A stretch of DNA of 64,000 nucleotides from Adiantum capillus-veneris (GCA_014529385.2 CM043968.1:6484501-6548500), one strand, 5' to 3'; counted from the stretch's first letter, positions 42,309 to 52,876 are shown. Translations and numbers: made by a program. Notes: generated by a model not told the origin, from the sequence alone.

Positions 42309-43434
42309 AGTGGGCTACACCCTTGCAGAAGCCTCCCAAGCAGCATATGGCACAAAAATCCCATTAGGAACAAGGAAAGAAGAAGAAAAGAAAGAAGAAA
42401 TGATGGATAAGAGATTTCAGGCCTGAGTTTCTCTTACTAGAATACATGAATCGGATCTCTCACCGCCAGGAGTACATGAATGGAGGCCGGCTCTATCAGT
42501 ACCTCAAGAGAGATCACTTGAAAGGCCATGGCAACCTCTGCCAGTAGGTGTCTTGTTGAGCATGGGCCACCAAATCCCTTTGGTTGGACCTCTCCAAAAG
42601 TCCACAACAAGGAGCATAGTGGAGGAAAATGAAGATGATGTGCGAGCGGCACAACAACTCCTTGATAGAGTTTGAACCTGAATCCTCACTCTAGTAGAAG
42701 AAAATAGTATGCTCTACACAAGAGACACAAATTTAACCAGAGAGCATGACACCCTGCAAAGCGAGTTACAAAGATATATGCACAAAGATGAATCTGCTGA
42801 GAAGGAACAAGAAAGTCAACAAAAAGCATTGCAAGAAGTCAAAGCAGAGAGAGACAACCTCAATCTACAGATAGCTGAGATATCTAAAGAGATAAAAACT
42901 CTGCAAGTAGTGAAGGAGCAAATTGAAGAAGATCTAGAGTCGGCTTGTTACGAGATAATGGAGATCAAAGATAAATTAGCGCTCCAAGAGCTTACCATAC
43001 AGAGACTATGAGGAACTCCAAGAGTGGCCAGAGCCAGCACAAGAATGGAAAGCTAGGCTACACAAGCCTTGGAAGATCAAATAGCAGCACTTCAACGGGA
43101 GTTGAGGCTGGAGCAAAGACAGAGAGTGCATATGGTTGAAGGTTTCCTAGCAACAAAGGAAAGATTGAGTGAACAGCAGAAGGTGCAACAAAAAGAGAAT
43201 GAGGAATTGACCAAGCAGCTAGAAGCACTATAAGAGCTTTTGTTGAAGAAGCAAAACAAAGAGAGAACAAAGTGCAAAGGCAGGTTGAAAGCCTCGAGCA
43301 ACAAGTGGGGCAGCCAACTAACAGATCCAAGTCTGAGTGAAATTGGAGTCAATGCCCAACAAGAGCCATTCAAACTCCCAGAAGGAGCCGAAGAGCCAAT
43401 GCTACTGGATGTTCCTATTAAGTATGGAGCCTGA
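42309..43434 (+). CDS. Coiled-coil ORFs in the position of pol (element B)
   Basis: From about 42,260 one frame (with stops near 42,424 and 42,674) runs into ORF 42,709-43,011: LQSELQRYMHKDESAEKEQE, ALQEVKAERDNLNLQIAEIS, KEIKTLQVVKEQIEEDLESA. After a stop a second helical stretch (QALEDQIAALQRELRLEQRQ, 43,062-43,230) and ORF 43,240-43,434 continue it. Strong heptad-like Leu/Ile spacing. No polymerase or integrase motif. It looks like an acquired coiled-coil coding module rather than Gag. Source not recognised. Confidence 0.6.
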
Positions 43435-43714
43435 TTTACCCTTGTAATTTTTCTGTGGTAAAAGCGCACATTTGTAAGGCCCCCATTATGAGGAGAAGCC
43501 ATCGTGCGTGAAGGAAAATCACTCACCGGAAACCAAAATTTTCAAAGTCAAGAATCAGGGGCAACTTTAGGGGCCTCGGGGGCGGAAGCCCCCGAGACTT
43601 TTTTTCCCCTCGCCGGAATATTCCTTTTTGCCGGAATATTCCTGCCGAACGGTGGCCGGAAAGTGGTCGGAAAACAACCGTCGGTTGGCCGGTGGCCGGT
43701 AGTCAATGGCCGGT
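43416..43714 (+). mobile_element. Truncated copia LTR (first ~300 bp)
   Basis: TTAAGTATGGAGCCTGATTT through GGCCGGTAGTCAATGGCCGG matches the starts of the LTRs at 47,844 and 57,083. It stops at 43,714, where it meets the broken RNase H end of copia Y. It holds a segment absent from the other two copies: a 9-bp-stem GC hairpin (43,575-43,596) and a doubled CCGGAATATTCC (about 43,612 and 43,631). Confidence 0.85.
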
Positions 43715-44797
43715 ACTGCCAATGCACTCTTACTATCAGTGTAGGTAGTGTTGGTAGTATCCTATCCAACACCCAAATCAGCCATAAGGCGTCTAAGCCA
43801 TACACACTCAATTGTAGTTGTGAAGATTGTCCTGTACTCAACCTCACAACTAGAAGTGGCCTTAGTAGGGTGCTTCTTGCTCAACCATGATATACATGAA
43901 CTGCCAAGCATGAAACAAAAACCACTTGTGGACAGTCACGTGTCAAAAAAACCAACCCAATCTGAGTCCAAAAAAGCATGTAAGTCTCGCGGCAAAGATC
44001 CCCCCTTGGGATAAAAAAAGCCAAGATGTAAAGTACCACTCAAGTAGCAAAAAATCCTCTTGATAGTCTGCCAATGCTTAGACCCTGGGCTATGCATAAA
44101 TCTAACGACTTGTGAGACTACAAACTGAATATCCAACCTCGTGTTGCATACGTAAATGAGGCATCCAACAATAATTTGGTAAAGAGTGACATCTACATGA
44201 TCACCAACATCATGAAGAATCATTTCAAACCTATTTCCATGGGAGTAGCAATAGGTTTGCAATCCTCAAGTCCAAACTTACATAGCAATGTCTCTATGTA
44301 ATTTTTTTGACACAAGGAAATACCACAATCACACTGCCTAAACTATATACCCAAGTAATGATGCAATAGCCCAAAATATTTCATCTTGAAAGTAGCATTC
44401 AAATCAGCCTTAAATTCAGCAATATGTCTCTCATTTGGTCTAGTGATCAGCAAATCATCCACATAAAGAACCACAATGAGAAGTACATCACCCTCACGAG
44501 TTACATACAATGTGCTTTATGTTGGACTGTTACAAAAGCCCTGTTTGACCAAATGAGTGTCAGCCTTGTCATACCAAGAATGAGAGTGCGACTAGACAAA
44601 GGTGCATCCAATTTACTGTCACGCAATGTATGCACCAACCATTTTGGCATACCTCTAGCCTGCTCATTTTCATTCCTTTCCTCATCAAGTACATCATGTA
44701 CATCTGCATCAGTAATAGGCTGATCTGTAACATTTTTAGAGACCCCCATAGGCTGTACATTTGCCTCATTGGAATTTACATTTGAACTTTCACCACT
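43715..44797 (-). pseudogene. Reverse transcriptase-RNase H remnant of copia Y
   Basis: MPKWLVHTLRDSKLDAPLSS (connector) is followed after few residues by the distal RT (LLIVVLYVDDLLITR, with YVDD intact) in another frame, so most of the RT fingers/palm are deleted. The C-terminal part reads CNTRLDIQFVVSQVVRFMHS and WQTIKRIFCYLSGTLHLGFF. RNase H fragments (CEVEYRT..., TYTDSKSALA) end at 43,715. Multiple frameshifts. Confidence 0.82.
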
Positions 44798-45559
44798 TCA
44801 AAGAGGCAACAAAGTGTCATAAATGTCCCATGAGCTTACATTACTGTCTTTAGTACATGACAACAAGGGCTGAGAAAAATCTTCCACAAACACAGCATCC
44901 CGTGAAACCAGAATACACTTTCTTTGTGGATGATACAACCTGTAACCTTTTCTTTCAGCATTATAACCAACAAAATCACATTTGACAACCTTATCATCCA
45001 ATTTTTTGCGCTGTGTTTGTGGCACCAAAGCATATGCCAAACAACAAAAAACACACATAGGCTCAATAGAAAGCTTTCTATCATGCCATGCTTCATATGG
45101 AGTCATAGATTGCAAAGATTTTGTAGGACACCTGTTAAGTACATAAGTGGCACACATGATGGCCTCAAGCCAAAACAAATGCGGTAAAGCTTGACTTTTG
45201 ACCATACATTGTGCCATTTTCGTAAGTGACCTATTTTTTCTCTCAGCAACACCATTTTGATGAGGTGTAGAAGGCACTATACATTGGTGTTTTATCCCAC
45301 GACTAGCCAAAAATGCATTTAATTCATGAGACATATACTCCCCCCCTTGATCGGAACGGAGGGTGCCCATAGTACATTTCAAAACGTTTTTAGCCATAGC
45401 CAGAAATTGTTTGAGGCACATAAACACTTTGGACTTTGCGTTAAGCGAAAATACCCATGCATGCCTGGAGTAATCGTCAATGAAAGTCACAAAGTAAAGG
45501 TAATTTCCCAAGGACAGAGTTTGCATGGGCCCACAAACATCACTATGCACAAGCTGCAA
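44798..45559 (-). CDS. Integrase of copia Y
   Basis: A 253-residue open frame with an intact catalytic core: first Asp in QLVHSDVCGPMQT, second in LRSDQGGEYMSH, Glu in QNGVAERKNRSLTKMAQ, then LNRCPTKSLQSMTPYEAWHD and VFVEDFSQP, the usual copia order. The preceding zinc-binding module is in the neighbouring frame (LWHARFGHFN at about 45,700). Confidence 0.9.
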   Translation of the reverse strand: MQLVHSDVCGPMQTLSLGNYLYFVTFIDDYSRHAWVFSLNAKSKVFMCLKQFLAMAKNVLKCTMGTLRSDQGGEYMSHELNAFLASRGIKHQCIVPSTPHQNGVAERKNRSLTKMAQCMVKSQALPHLFWLEAIMCATYVLNRCPTKSLQSMTPYEAWHDRKLSIEPMCVFCCLAYALVPQTQRKKLDDKVVKCDFVGYNAERKGYRLYHPQRKCILVSRDAVFVEDFSQPLLSCTKDSNVSSWDIYDTLLPL

Positions 45560-46238
45560 CCTGCATGTGGCCCTAACTGAACCATCCTTTGGAAACTTTG
45601 AACGCTACATCTTACCCAAAATTCAGCCTTCACAAACATGTTTAATAGGTGCTTCAAGAGGTGGCAAAGAAGCAACCATTTTAGATTTTGCAAGCACAGC
45701 AATATGGAAAAATTAAAATGCCCAAAACGTGCATGCCAAAGTTTTACATCTGAAATAACCGTAGAATCCAAAACTGCATTTGCAAAATTTTTCCCACACT
45801 TGTCGTGCAAAGCGAGCTTATTCAACCCACGACATAATATTCTAGATGCAAAAATTTCATCACCAAAACTGAGATCATGTATCGTACATCTGTCATCCAC
45901 AAATTTGACTACAAGTCTAAGTCTAGCAAGTGAAAAAATAGACAAAAGATTCTTCTCGATCCCAAGTACATAAAGTGAATCAACAAGTGTGAAAGAACTG
46001 TCATTTGCAGCATTAAGCACAATCTTTCCAACTCGCTGAATTGGATAAGAGGCATTGTTGGCACAAGTAACAGAATTCCCATGAGGGTCAGACTCAAGAG
46101 AGGAGAACAAATCACATTTTGTGAGGTAATGTGCTTTGTAGCACCATTGTCAAAATACCACACATGTGAATCTGTAGCAACTGACATGCATGCATCTTGG
46201 ACAAGAGGATTATATGTACACTTTGCACTAAAGCCCAT
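45487..46238 (-). pseudogene. Protease and pre-integrase region of copia Y
   Basis: The frame 46,238-45,909 has the protease motif VWYFDNGATKHITS (D-N-G-A instead of the usual D-S-G-A). After a frameshift, 46,110-45,487 continues the protease (VGKIVLNAANDSSFTLVDSL, YVLGIEKNLLSIFSLAR) and gives the pre-integrase HHCC region (WHARFGHFN) before a further frame change near 45,600. Confidence 0.82.
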
Positions 46239-46963
46239 TCAACATCAACATCAGCAAAACAATATCCTTTCACAGAAGACTCAACAATAGCTTCATTTGT
46301 AGTGGAACCAACATTTGCAGTGGAACCACCCTCTTTCTTCTTAGCCTCTTTGCTCCTCAACTTAGGACACTGCTTGATCAAGTGATCATTAGCTTTACAA
46401 TAATGGCAATGTACCTTCTTTTTACCCATACCACTAGAATTCCCAGACAAATTGCTGCCAGCAGAAGCATTAGGAACATATGATTTTCCACTCGCAGAAG
46501 AACCATGAGAAGTGGCTGCATTACTCTTACCACCTTTTATTTGAGCAGCAATAAAGGCATGTTCTACATGTTGTCTAGTCCTGTTTTTTCTGGAAAGAAA
46601 CTCTTGCAACAGCAATGTGCATAATGCATCAAACTTGACAACTTTAGGATTTCCTTGGGTCATAAGTCTCCAAGTACCAGCAAAACTCAGGTAAGAATTT
46701 GGCAAGGCATCAAGAACAGTCTGCACAAGGGAACTGTTTGAAATGACTTCATTGGTAGAAATAAATTTCTCATTGATATCCTTGACACTAGCAAGGAAAG
46801 TGTCCATATCATCCTCCTCATGCATAATCTTCGACTCCACTTCTTTACGCATCAATGCAATTTTAGCCTCATTACGACCAGTCAAAATATCCCAATCTTG
46901 TTTTGCAAATTTTGCTGAACGAATGTGAGAAGTAATAGTGCGCTTCACAAATAATGCAATCAA
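46112..46963 (-). CDS. Gag of copia Y
   Basis: A 283-residue frame of the UBN2-type copia Gag: AKQDWDILTGRNEAKIALMR, DMDTFLASVKDINEKF, VQTVLDALPNSYLSF. The zinc knuckle is CHYCKANDHLIKQC (CX2CX3HX4C). The N-terminus upstream (about 47,240-46,964) is degraded, with a stop near 46,970. The C-terminus overlaps the protease frame. Confidence 0.88.
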   Translation of the reverse strand: MIALFVKRTITSHIRSAKFAKQDWDILTGRNEAKIALMRKEVESKIMHEEDDMDTFLASVKDINEKFISTNEVISNSSLVQTVLDALPNSYLSFAGTWRLMTQGNPKVVKFDALCTLLLQEFLSRKNRTRQHVEHAFIAAQIKGGKSNAATSHGSSASGKSYVPNASAGSNLSGNSSGMGKKKVHCHYCKANDHLIKQCPKLRSKEAKKKEGGSTANVGSTTNEAIVESSVKGYCFADVDVEWALVQSVHIILLSKMHACQLLQIHMCGILTMVLQSTLPHKM

Positions 46964-47588
46964 TGCATGAGCCTACGCATTTTTTACATCCCAACGAGCT
47001 TGTTCTATCGTAGGCAAAACAACTGTACCTACAACAATCCTTGCAGCAAGACCTGCAACATCCTCAACATTGCCTACATCCTCAAAATTAGGACATACAT
47101 GAATGCCCTGCACAATATTCTAGAAACCCTTTGACACAAGAACATGTTGCATCATGTAAGCCCACATAGGGTAATTGTCCCCATCCAATCTGTCCTCAAC
47201 AGCAAACATCTTTAACACATCTATGTTGTTGTCGTCCATGACGAATGCTTGCACCTAATGTGAAAATTGCATGAAAAGAGAAGAAACAAAGCGAGAACAA
47301 CATACATGTGCTATATAGCACACAAACCGTAGAAGATTGTAAGGGACCTGTTATGTAGAAAATGGCATAGACAAAAATTTTGCACAAAATGATAAAATAG
47401 CCTGTGCAGTATTAGCATGTAGTGGAAACAGAGGCCAAAATGAGCCCAAATTTTGAACAGACCAAGCTCTACGAGCTCTCCCAAAAAAATTTCGACGTTC
47501 GAATGCTCGCCAAAGCTCACAGAAATCAAAGAAAGTGAGCAGGCATATGCTCGAGCTGCTGGCCACTAAGCTCGGGAGGATGCAACCT

Positions 47589-47600
47589 GCTCTGATACCA
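47589..47600 (-). promoter_or_regulatory. Primer binding site of copia Y
   Basis: Minus strand TGGTATCAGAGC, the initiator tRNA-Met site. Confirms orientation and places the 5' LTR just to the right. Confidence 0.9.
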
Positions 47601-47605
47601 ATTAT

Positions 47606-47843
47606 TGGAATTAGGGTTGCAGGAAAACACACACAACTTGGAGAAGACAAAGGAAGCTCAAGGCACATAACAGAGAGTATGTTACTTAGTGCGCAATGGG
47701 AATATATACAATGTACGAGGATAAAACCTCCTAGTAAGGGAAAAAATACCCTGGCAGTACTAAGTGTGTTCACACACATCACTACCACATGTATATGGTA
47801 ACAACGATTTCTATTCATTTTTGAATGAGCATGCTAATATTTT
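47606..47843 (-). mobile_element. Candidate 5' LTR of copia Y
   Basis: Begins with TGGAATTAGGG on the plus strand, 6 bp beyond the PBS. The right boundary is set only by the next LTR. No partner LTR is present to verify it. Confidence 0.4.
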
Positions 47844-48447
47844 TGTTAAGTATGGAGCCTGATTTACCCCTTGTAATTTTTTGTATTAAAAACGCACATT
47901 TGTAAGGCCCCTGTTATGAGGAGAAACCATGGTACGTGAAGAAAAGTCACTCGTCGAAAACCAAAAATTTCATGACCAGTCTTGAGCTTTGGTAATATTA
48001 TGGCCAAACAACAGTCGAAATGTGGTGGAAAAACGGTCGATCAGTTGGTTGGTGGTTGTTAGTCAATGGTCGATGGGCGGTAGCCGAATTCAATGGCCGG
48101 TAGCCAATTTCAAGATGGACTTGTCTTCTCAAGGACAACCACACATGGGCGCATTAGAGAGTCCAAGTCGGACTTGTCAACACAAGGGCCGCTACACATG
48201 GCTGCCTCTCATGAGAGAGGGAAACCCTTTTGGCCTATAAAAGGAGGCCTCTTCTACACACAAAAATGGATTGTGAAGCATTGTGGTGCATTGTGAAGTT
48301 GATGTGAGGTGGTGAGAGTGAATCAAGGCGGGAGCTCCAAAAGGGCAGAATCCCTTTGTAATCTACTTCTTGTTTTGAAGTACTAAAACCATTGAGTGGC
48401 TGATTTCCCATGGACGTAGCCCACATTGGGTGAACCACGTATATTGT

Positions 48448-48525
<78 letters not shown>

Positions 48526-48543
48526 CTATTATCTCTCATGTGC
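47844..48543 (+). mobile_element. 5' LTR of copia Z, main part
   Basis: Starts TGTTAAGTATGG. Carries a TATA box TATAAAA at 48,236 (TATGAAA in the 3' LTR) and a 37-unit CT tract (48,449-48,522; only about eight units in the 3' LTR). Homology stops at about 48,543; about 60 bp known from the 3' LTR are missing before the tail at 53,404. Confidence 0.9.
48449..48522. repeat. (CT)n microsatellite in the copia Z LTR
   Basis: About 37 CT units, greatly expanded relative to the partner LTR. Confidence 0.95.
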
Positions 48544-48570
48544 ATCACCCTCTCAAATTCTGTCGAGGCT

Positions 48571-49097
48571 CAAGAAATGCCAGATGGCACATACTCCAAT
48601 GCGTGCAAGTGGGCACAGACCCGACCCCCGGAGAATCTTCAAATATCCATAACTTGCTATCCAGAACTCTAATCCGCAATCCGAGAAGACATTCATGCTC
48701 CATAATTCAATCTCTACACATGCATCTACTGATAGCAGCCTGGGCCACCTGTCACCAGCTCCCCTCCCCGTCGAGGATCTGCTAAACCTTCTTACTTTGA
48801 ACTTCGATATCTTGAGCACCGCTGCTCTGTTTGATGAGATGTCTAGACCGGCTTCTAGAGCACATTGAACACTACATTCTAGAGCACTAACTTGGCACTT
48901 GGTACACCTTCACATGCTATCCCATCTGGACCATCTTTTAGCTCTTTTGGCCCAAAAAACTGCTTTAGACATACATTCTCGCTACCACCAGTCTGCCCAG
49001 GACCTTGGTACCTACCCTAGCCTTTTGCACTGCACCTGCGTACAGCCTTTGCCTGGCATAGATCACTTTCCAACTTGAACCAACTTTGGGTGCACCA
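48571..49097 (-). mobile_element. LTR-like repeat of element X, left copy (3' LTR)
   Basis: From CAAGAAATGCCAGATGGCAC to TTTGGGTGCACCA. Same length as the right copy, with scattered differences. The real LTR may extend further left; similarity upstream is weak. Confidence 0.85.
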
Positions 49098-49485
49098 TCA
49101 TTGCCCACCCCCTTGTTGAACATTTATGTTCAAACACACATAGGCTTATTGCACCAAAAAACTGCACACCCAAAACAAACTCTCTGTACACCACAAAACC
49201 ACCTAGCATATGTACAAAACTAGCACCTGTCACCCACCATTGTTGCTCAAGCAGGTTTCCCAACCCCCCTGCTTTATCTGTCCTCACCCACTTGGGTCAA
49301 ACACCTTGCATTGGTGTCCTCCATCTGTCGACAACACCCTTGCATAGTGCCACACCAAGGTACACAGCCAGCTGCATACCCAAACCGCCAGCAGCATACT
49401 TCTACTATTGGCATACTGACCATTTGCAACAAAGCATCCCCAAACAAACCAACACTTTCATCATTCAAGGACATACCTGACATAC

Positions 49486-50485
49486 TTAACTTACCCTCCA
49501 ACCATGTAAAGCTAGATCTTCATCCAACATGTCCTGCACCTGCCCAATGGCCCATTTCACAACCGCTTTGATCACCATTTCTTTCAACCACCACTCACAA
49601 AGCTCCTTGAAAAGCTTAGACACCACCTTGGAATCTGCATCAACTGCCATAGAGTGCACTTGATGCATAGGAACAACCTCTATCTTTGATTTTTCACTAC
49701 CCTTCTCACCTGCCATGCACTCAAATCCAGCATCGTTGAGCTCTTCCTTGTTTACTGGCCCTTCAAGGTCGATTAGAACCTCTTGCTTGTTGGCTACAAT
49801 CACCTGCTCTTCTACTGTTCCATGCTCCACCAAGGAAGATAAAAAATTGTCCTCTATCGCATCACCCTTGTCTTCTTCCATGGGCACGACTACTCTATCC
49901 CTCTTGGCAAAAATCTGCACCTCTTGCACCACCATGGCACATTCCACAACTACCTTCATCAACCTGGCCATTAGCAGGCACCACACATCACCTTTACTTG
50001 CTCTTCACCAGTAGGTCTAGAACGCTCCACTTGGTCTCCACTTTGGCTTGCACTTCATGCTGCTCCTTGCACACATTTAGTGCTTCTCCACTTACATGCA
50101 AGAGATCGAACTCATCATACCTGGATTTGAGACGACTCGGTCTCCCAATTCGTATTTGCATCCATTGAGCTACTGTCACTTGACTCAATCTCCTCCTCTG
50201 TTTCTAGCTCAGGAATCTCGTCTAGCTTTACCGCTTTGACCTCGTCTGCAAATCGCAATTTTTAACCTTTACCACACTCCAATGGAGCTTCTACATCCAC
50301 ACTCGAACTTGGAAGCATATCCTTTGCCCATTCTGGAACCACCTGGCCGTGCTAGCCGACATCTTCCGCATAGGAACTACTCTATCTCTTTGTAGCCAAA
50401 AAACCCTTGGTTCTTCTTGCACTTGCACTTCTTTTTGTATTGTCGGTGACTCGGCTACCACCGCATCACACTTCTTTGGCATCAC
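49486..50485 (-). pseudogene. Charged, partly repeated ORF region of element X
   Basis: Frames 50,485-50,291, 50,188-49,994 and 49,986-49,486. Acidic and Val/Glu-rich, without recognised domain. A segment is repeated: EVQVQEEP...LQRDRVVPMRK (about 50,440-50,370) and VVQEVQIFAKRDRVVVPMEE (about 49,940-49,880). It occupies the position where protease/pol would be expected. Confidence 0.5.
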
Positions 50486-50499
50486 AGCATCTGGAAAAC

Positions 50500-51010
50500 T
50501 CTACCTAGCTTCACGCTTCTTCAATATTTTTTTGGTCCACCCTTTCGCTAGAGCTACTGCCTCTTCGTATGACATTGTGCCATCTATCTCCACCTTATCA
50601 CGCACTTCCTCATGTAGACAATCCATGAATTTACTCAACTTTAAAAAATAGCAGTAGTTACCTTGATCAATTTTCTACAAAGGGCTTCAAACTCCCACTC
50701 GAATGCTTGAAAATCACCCTCCAAGATTTGCTTCAACCCGTCCAACTTCCGCTTTACTTCATCTAGTTGCGCATCCACAACATATTTGCTTCGAAAAGCC
50801 GCATCTAGGGCTTTGCAATCTGCCTTTTTTTCTTCACACGGGCCATCAGACCATAGCCTCGCTTTACCACGAACCAGGAGCGGGAACACTTGCACCACAC
50901 CGTCTTCTCTCAATAAACCGCTTTCCAACACGAACAATTCGTAGTCTTGGAGCTAGGTTTTTGCATCCTCAACTCCAGGGAAAATGGGAAATCTTGCCCA
51001 AGCCATCACT
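50500..51010 (-). pseudogene. Gag of element X
   Basis: Starts near 51,007 (MAWARFPIFPG), has a stop, then ORF 50,937-50,641: LPLLVRGKARLWSDG-like capsid segment (FPLLVRGKARLWSDG), FRSKYVVDAQLDEVKRKLDG, DFQAFEWEFEALCRKL. After a frameshift it continues as KFMDCLHEEVRDKVEIDGTM, then SYEEAVALAKGW (about 50,620-50,530). Fits the retrotransposon Gag capsid family, a lineage distinct from A/B/C. Confidence 0.78.
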
Positions 51011-51785
51011 AACAACACCTACTCTTCAAAGGCCGCACCTTTGGCATCACCAAAATCACTACTTTGACATCAACTAGGAGCAGCAGACAAATCCTCCGTG
51101 GGGGCAAGGCACCAGAATATGGAGAGGGGGAATGGGGGAACACACCTAGCATAAACACAAGGGCCTCTCTATAGCTCAGGGTATCTACAACACCCATATC
51201 CTCTCAGAAAACACCTTCAAAAACACACTTCACACTAGCAGACCACCACCTGCCCTTTTTCCACTTCTCACACGGTCCAAAAGTCCACCACACAACTCAC
51301 ACCTAGTGCCACGGTCGGTCTCCACCCTTACACATGCACACAACTGCTCAATCTCACTCTCTCACACACAAAACACCGTTGATACGGGGGGCACACACAT
51401 CCACACTGCCGGCACCGAGGGGGAACACCAAATGAGGAGAAAGAGAAGGGGGGAAGGGGAAACGACAGCAAAACGAGGCAATAGTGGCTTGATTACACTT
51501 CAAAAGGCATGTACAAAGGCTTGCAATGCCATCAACATGGACCTTTTCAAGAAAAAGTACAAAGGGATTGACAGGCACACTCCTCTGGCAGAGAACTCCA
51601 CTTTGCAGGCTCCAAACAGCACAAAGAAGCCCCTAATATGATTAAAAAATGACCTTTATAGTGGGGGGGTCTTCAAATTTGGAAACTGCCTCCTAATTGG
51701 CCCATCTGGCACCTTAATTTGGAAACTTGGGAGCCGCTCTGCTTTCATCTTCTCTCTTTTTCTCTCTTTGCACTTGAGGGGGGGT

Positions 51786-51807
51786 GCATTAGTAACATCG
51801 CTACTGC
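51786..51807. repeat. Leader palindrome X1 (imperfect)
   Basis: GCATTAGTAAC / ATCGCTACTGC: same position and outer bases as X2 and X3 but with mismatches. Confidence 0.8.
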
Positions 51808-51965
51808 CCCCTTGGCTTTTTTTTTCCTTTTCTCTTATTTTAACCCTTTGGGGATCCTAGCTTTCACTACTCTTTTGACCTACTTTGACCTGCCTTCTCT
51901 ATCTCTCACTTTCTATGCCCAACCCTTTCCACCGTGGGACTGACCTCCTACTTCATGCCAGGGAG

Positions 51966-51987
51966 GCATTAGCGATATCGCTAATGC
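51966..51987. repeat. Leader palindrome X2
   Basis: Perfect 22-bp palindrome with half-sites GCATTAGCGAT and ATCGCTAATGC. 180 bp from X1. Confidence 0.93.
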
Positions 51988-52156
51988 CCTCCTCCCTTGC
52001 CTTCAAAAAATGGGCCTTCAAGGGCTGCACACGGGAACCGTCCCCTGGCGGGCACACCACATCATCATTGTATGCACGCACTTCTCAACTACACTGTCAC
52101 TTTTTATGCCCAACCCTTTCCACTGTGGGACTAACCTCCTACTTCATGTCGGGGAG

Positions 52157-52178
52157 GCATTAGCGATATCGCTAATGC
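52157..52178. repeat. Leader palindrome X3
   Basis: Same perfect 22-bp palindrome (GCATTAGCGAT / ATCGCTAATGC), 191 bp from X2, inside the second tandem unit. Confidence 0.93.
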
Positions 52179-52556
52179 TCTCCTTCCTTGCCTTCAAAAA
52201 ATGGGCCTTCAAGGGCCGCACGCGGGAACCATCCCCTAGCGGGCATGCCACATCATCATCACGCCCACGCGTCCTCAACTCCACTGGTCACCGCTGCTCG
52301 CCGTTGCTAGCCACGCGCCGACTTCATCGACCAAAAATGTGCCAAGCACCGCCCGACTGCGCGCGCACATCACCCAACTGATTCCGCCATGGCCAACAAG
52401 ATGGGGAGCTCTCTCTCCCTGTGATACATCAAATGGTAGCAACGCCTTGGCTCATATATCCCACGTTGTCCTGTTCACCATGCGCATGTGGGTTTCATCA
52501 CTGGCCCATGTGGCATACACTAGCCCTCATGGCCCTCATGGCCCACAAAAACCCTC

Positions 52557-52559
<3 letters not shown>

Positions 52560-52598
<39 letters not shown>
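52560..52598. repeat. (TA)n microsatellite
   Basis: About 19 TA units in the leader of element X. Confidence 0.95.
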
Positions 52599-52599
<1 letters not shown>

Positions 52600-52876
52600 C
52601 TTTTCTTTGGGCCTTCTTCCCCTAACTCCCATATCTTGCCTGATAGTCGGAAGCTCGAGCCGCAAAAACCGACTAAAAATCCACACATTGGCTTCAAGTC
52701 CTGTAGATCTCGTCGTCTTTAGATTCCGCTGTGGCCTTGAACCAATAGCCCAAAAATTGGGAAAGAAACAACTGCATCCACTTGCTCGACGTTAGCCCTT
52801 AACTTTGACCCACTGCAGCTTGTTGACCGGGAATCTGTTGGATACACAATCAATCCCTATCTACTCACACAAAGTG

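Larger units (their letters stand above)
35627..43434 (+). mobile_element. Element B: non-autonomous gypsy-like element with coiled-coil ORFs
   Basis: The order is 5' LTR (to 36,433), tRNA-Asp-like PBS, 1.8 kb leader with four evenly spaced palindromes, Gag N-terminal module, capsid, zinc fingers, spacer, truncated protease, then coiled-coil ORFs (42,309-43,434) where RT should start. A copia LTR (43,416) abuts the end. Gag and protease parts are collinear with elements A and C. No RT, RNase H or integrase. Confidence 0.75.
43715..47843 (-). mobile_element. Copia Y: Ty1/copia element, 3'-truncated
   Basis: Minus orientation: candidate 5' LTR (47,843-47,606), PBS, gag, protease, integrase, RT remnant and partial RNase H. 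Order protease-integrase-RT is that of Ty1/copia. The 3' end breaks off in RNase H at 43,715 against a foreign LTR, so no 3' LTR is present. Confidence 0.85.
51011..52840 (-). other. Leader of element X
   Basis: 1.8 kb with no supported gene. It contains tandem repeats of about 190 bp (CTTTCTATGCCCAACCCTTT through CACATCATC, from about 51,908 and 52,099) bearing palindromes, and a TA microsatellite. Confidence 0.6.

Noticed and set aside
43575-43604. Rho-independent terminator (GC hairpin followed by a T run)
   Set aside because: The context is a plant LTR with no bacterial or plastid genes; the hairpin is kept as a structural finding only.
48553-48819. Basic ORFs in the repeats of element X (also 52,857-53,209)
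   Set aside because: They lie in LTR-like sequence and are shared only because the repeats are duplicated.
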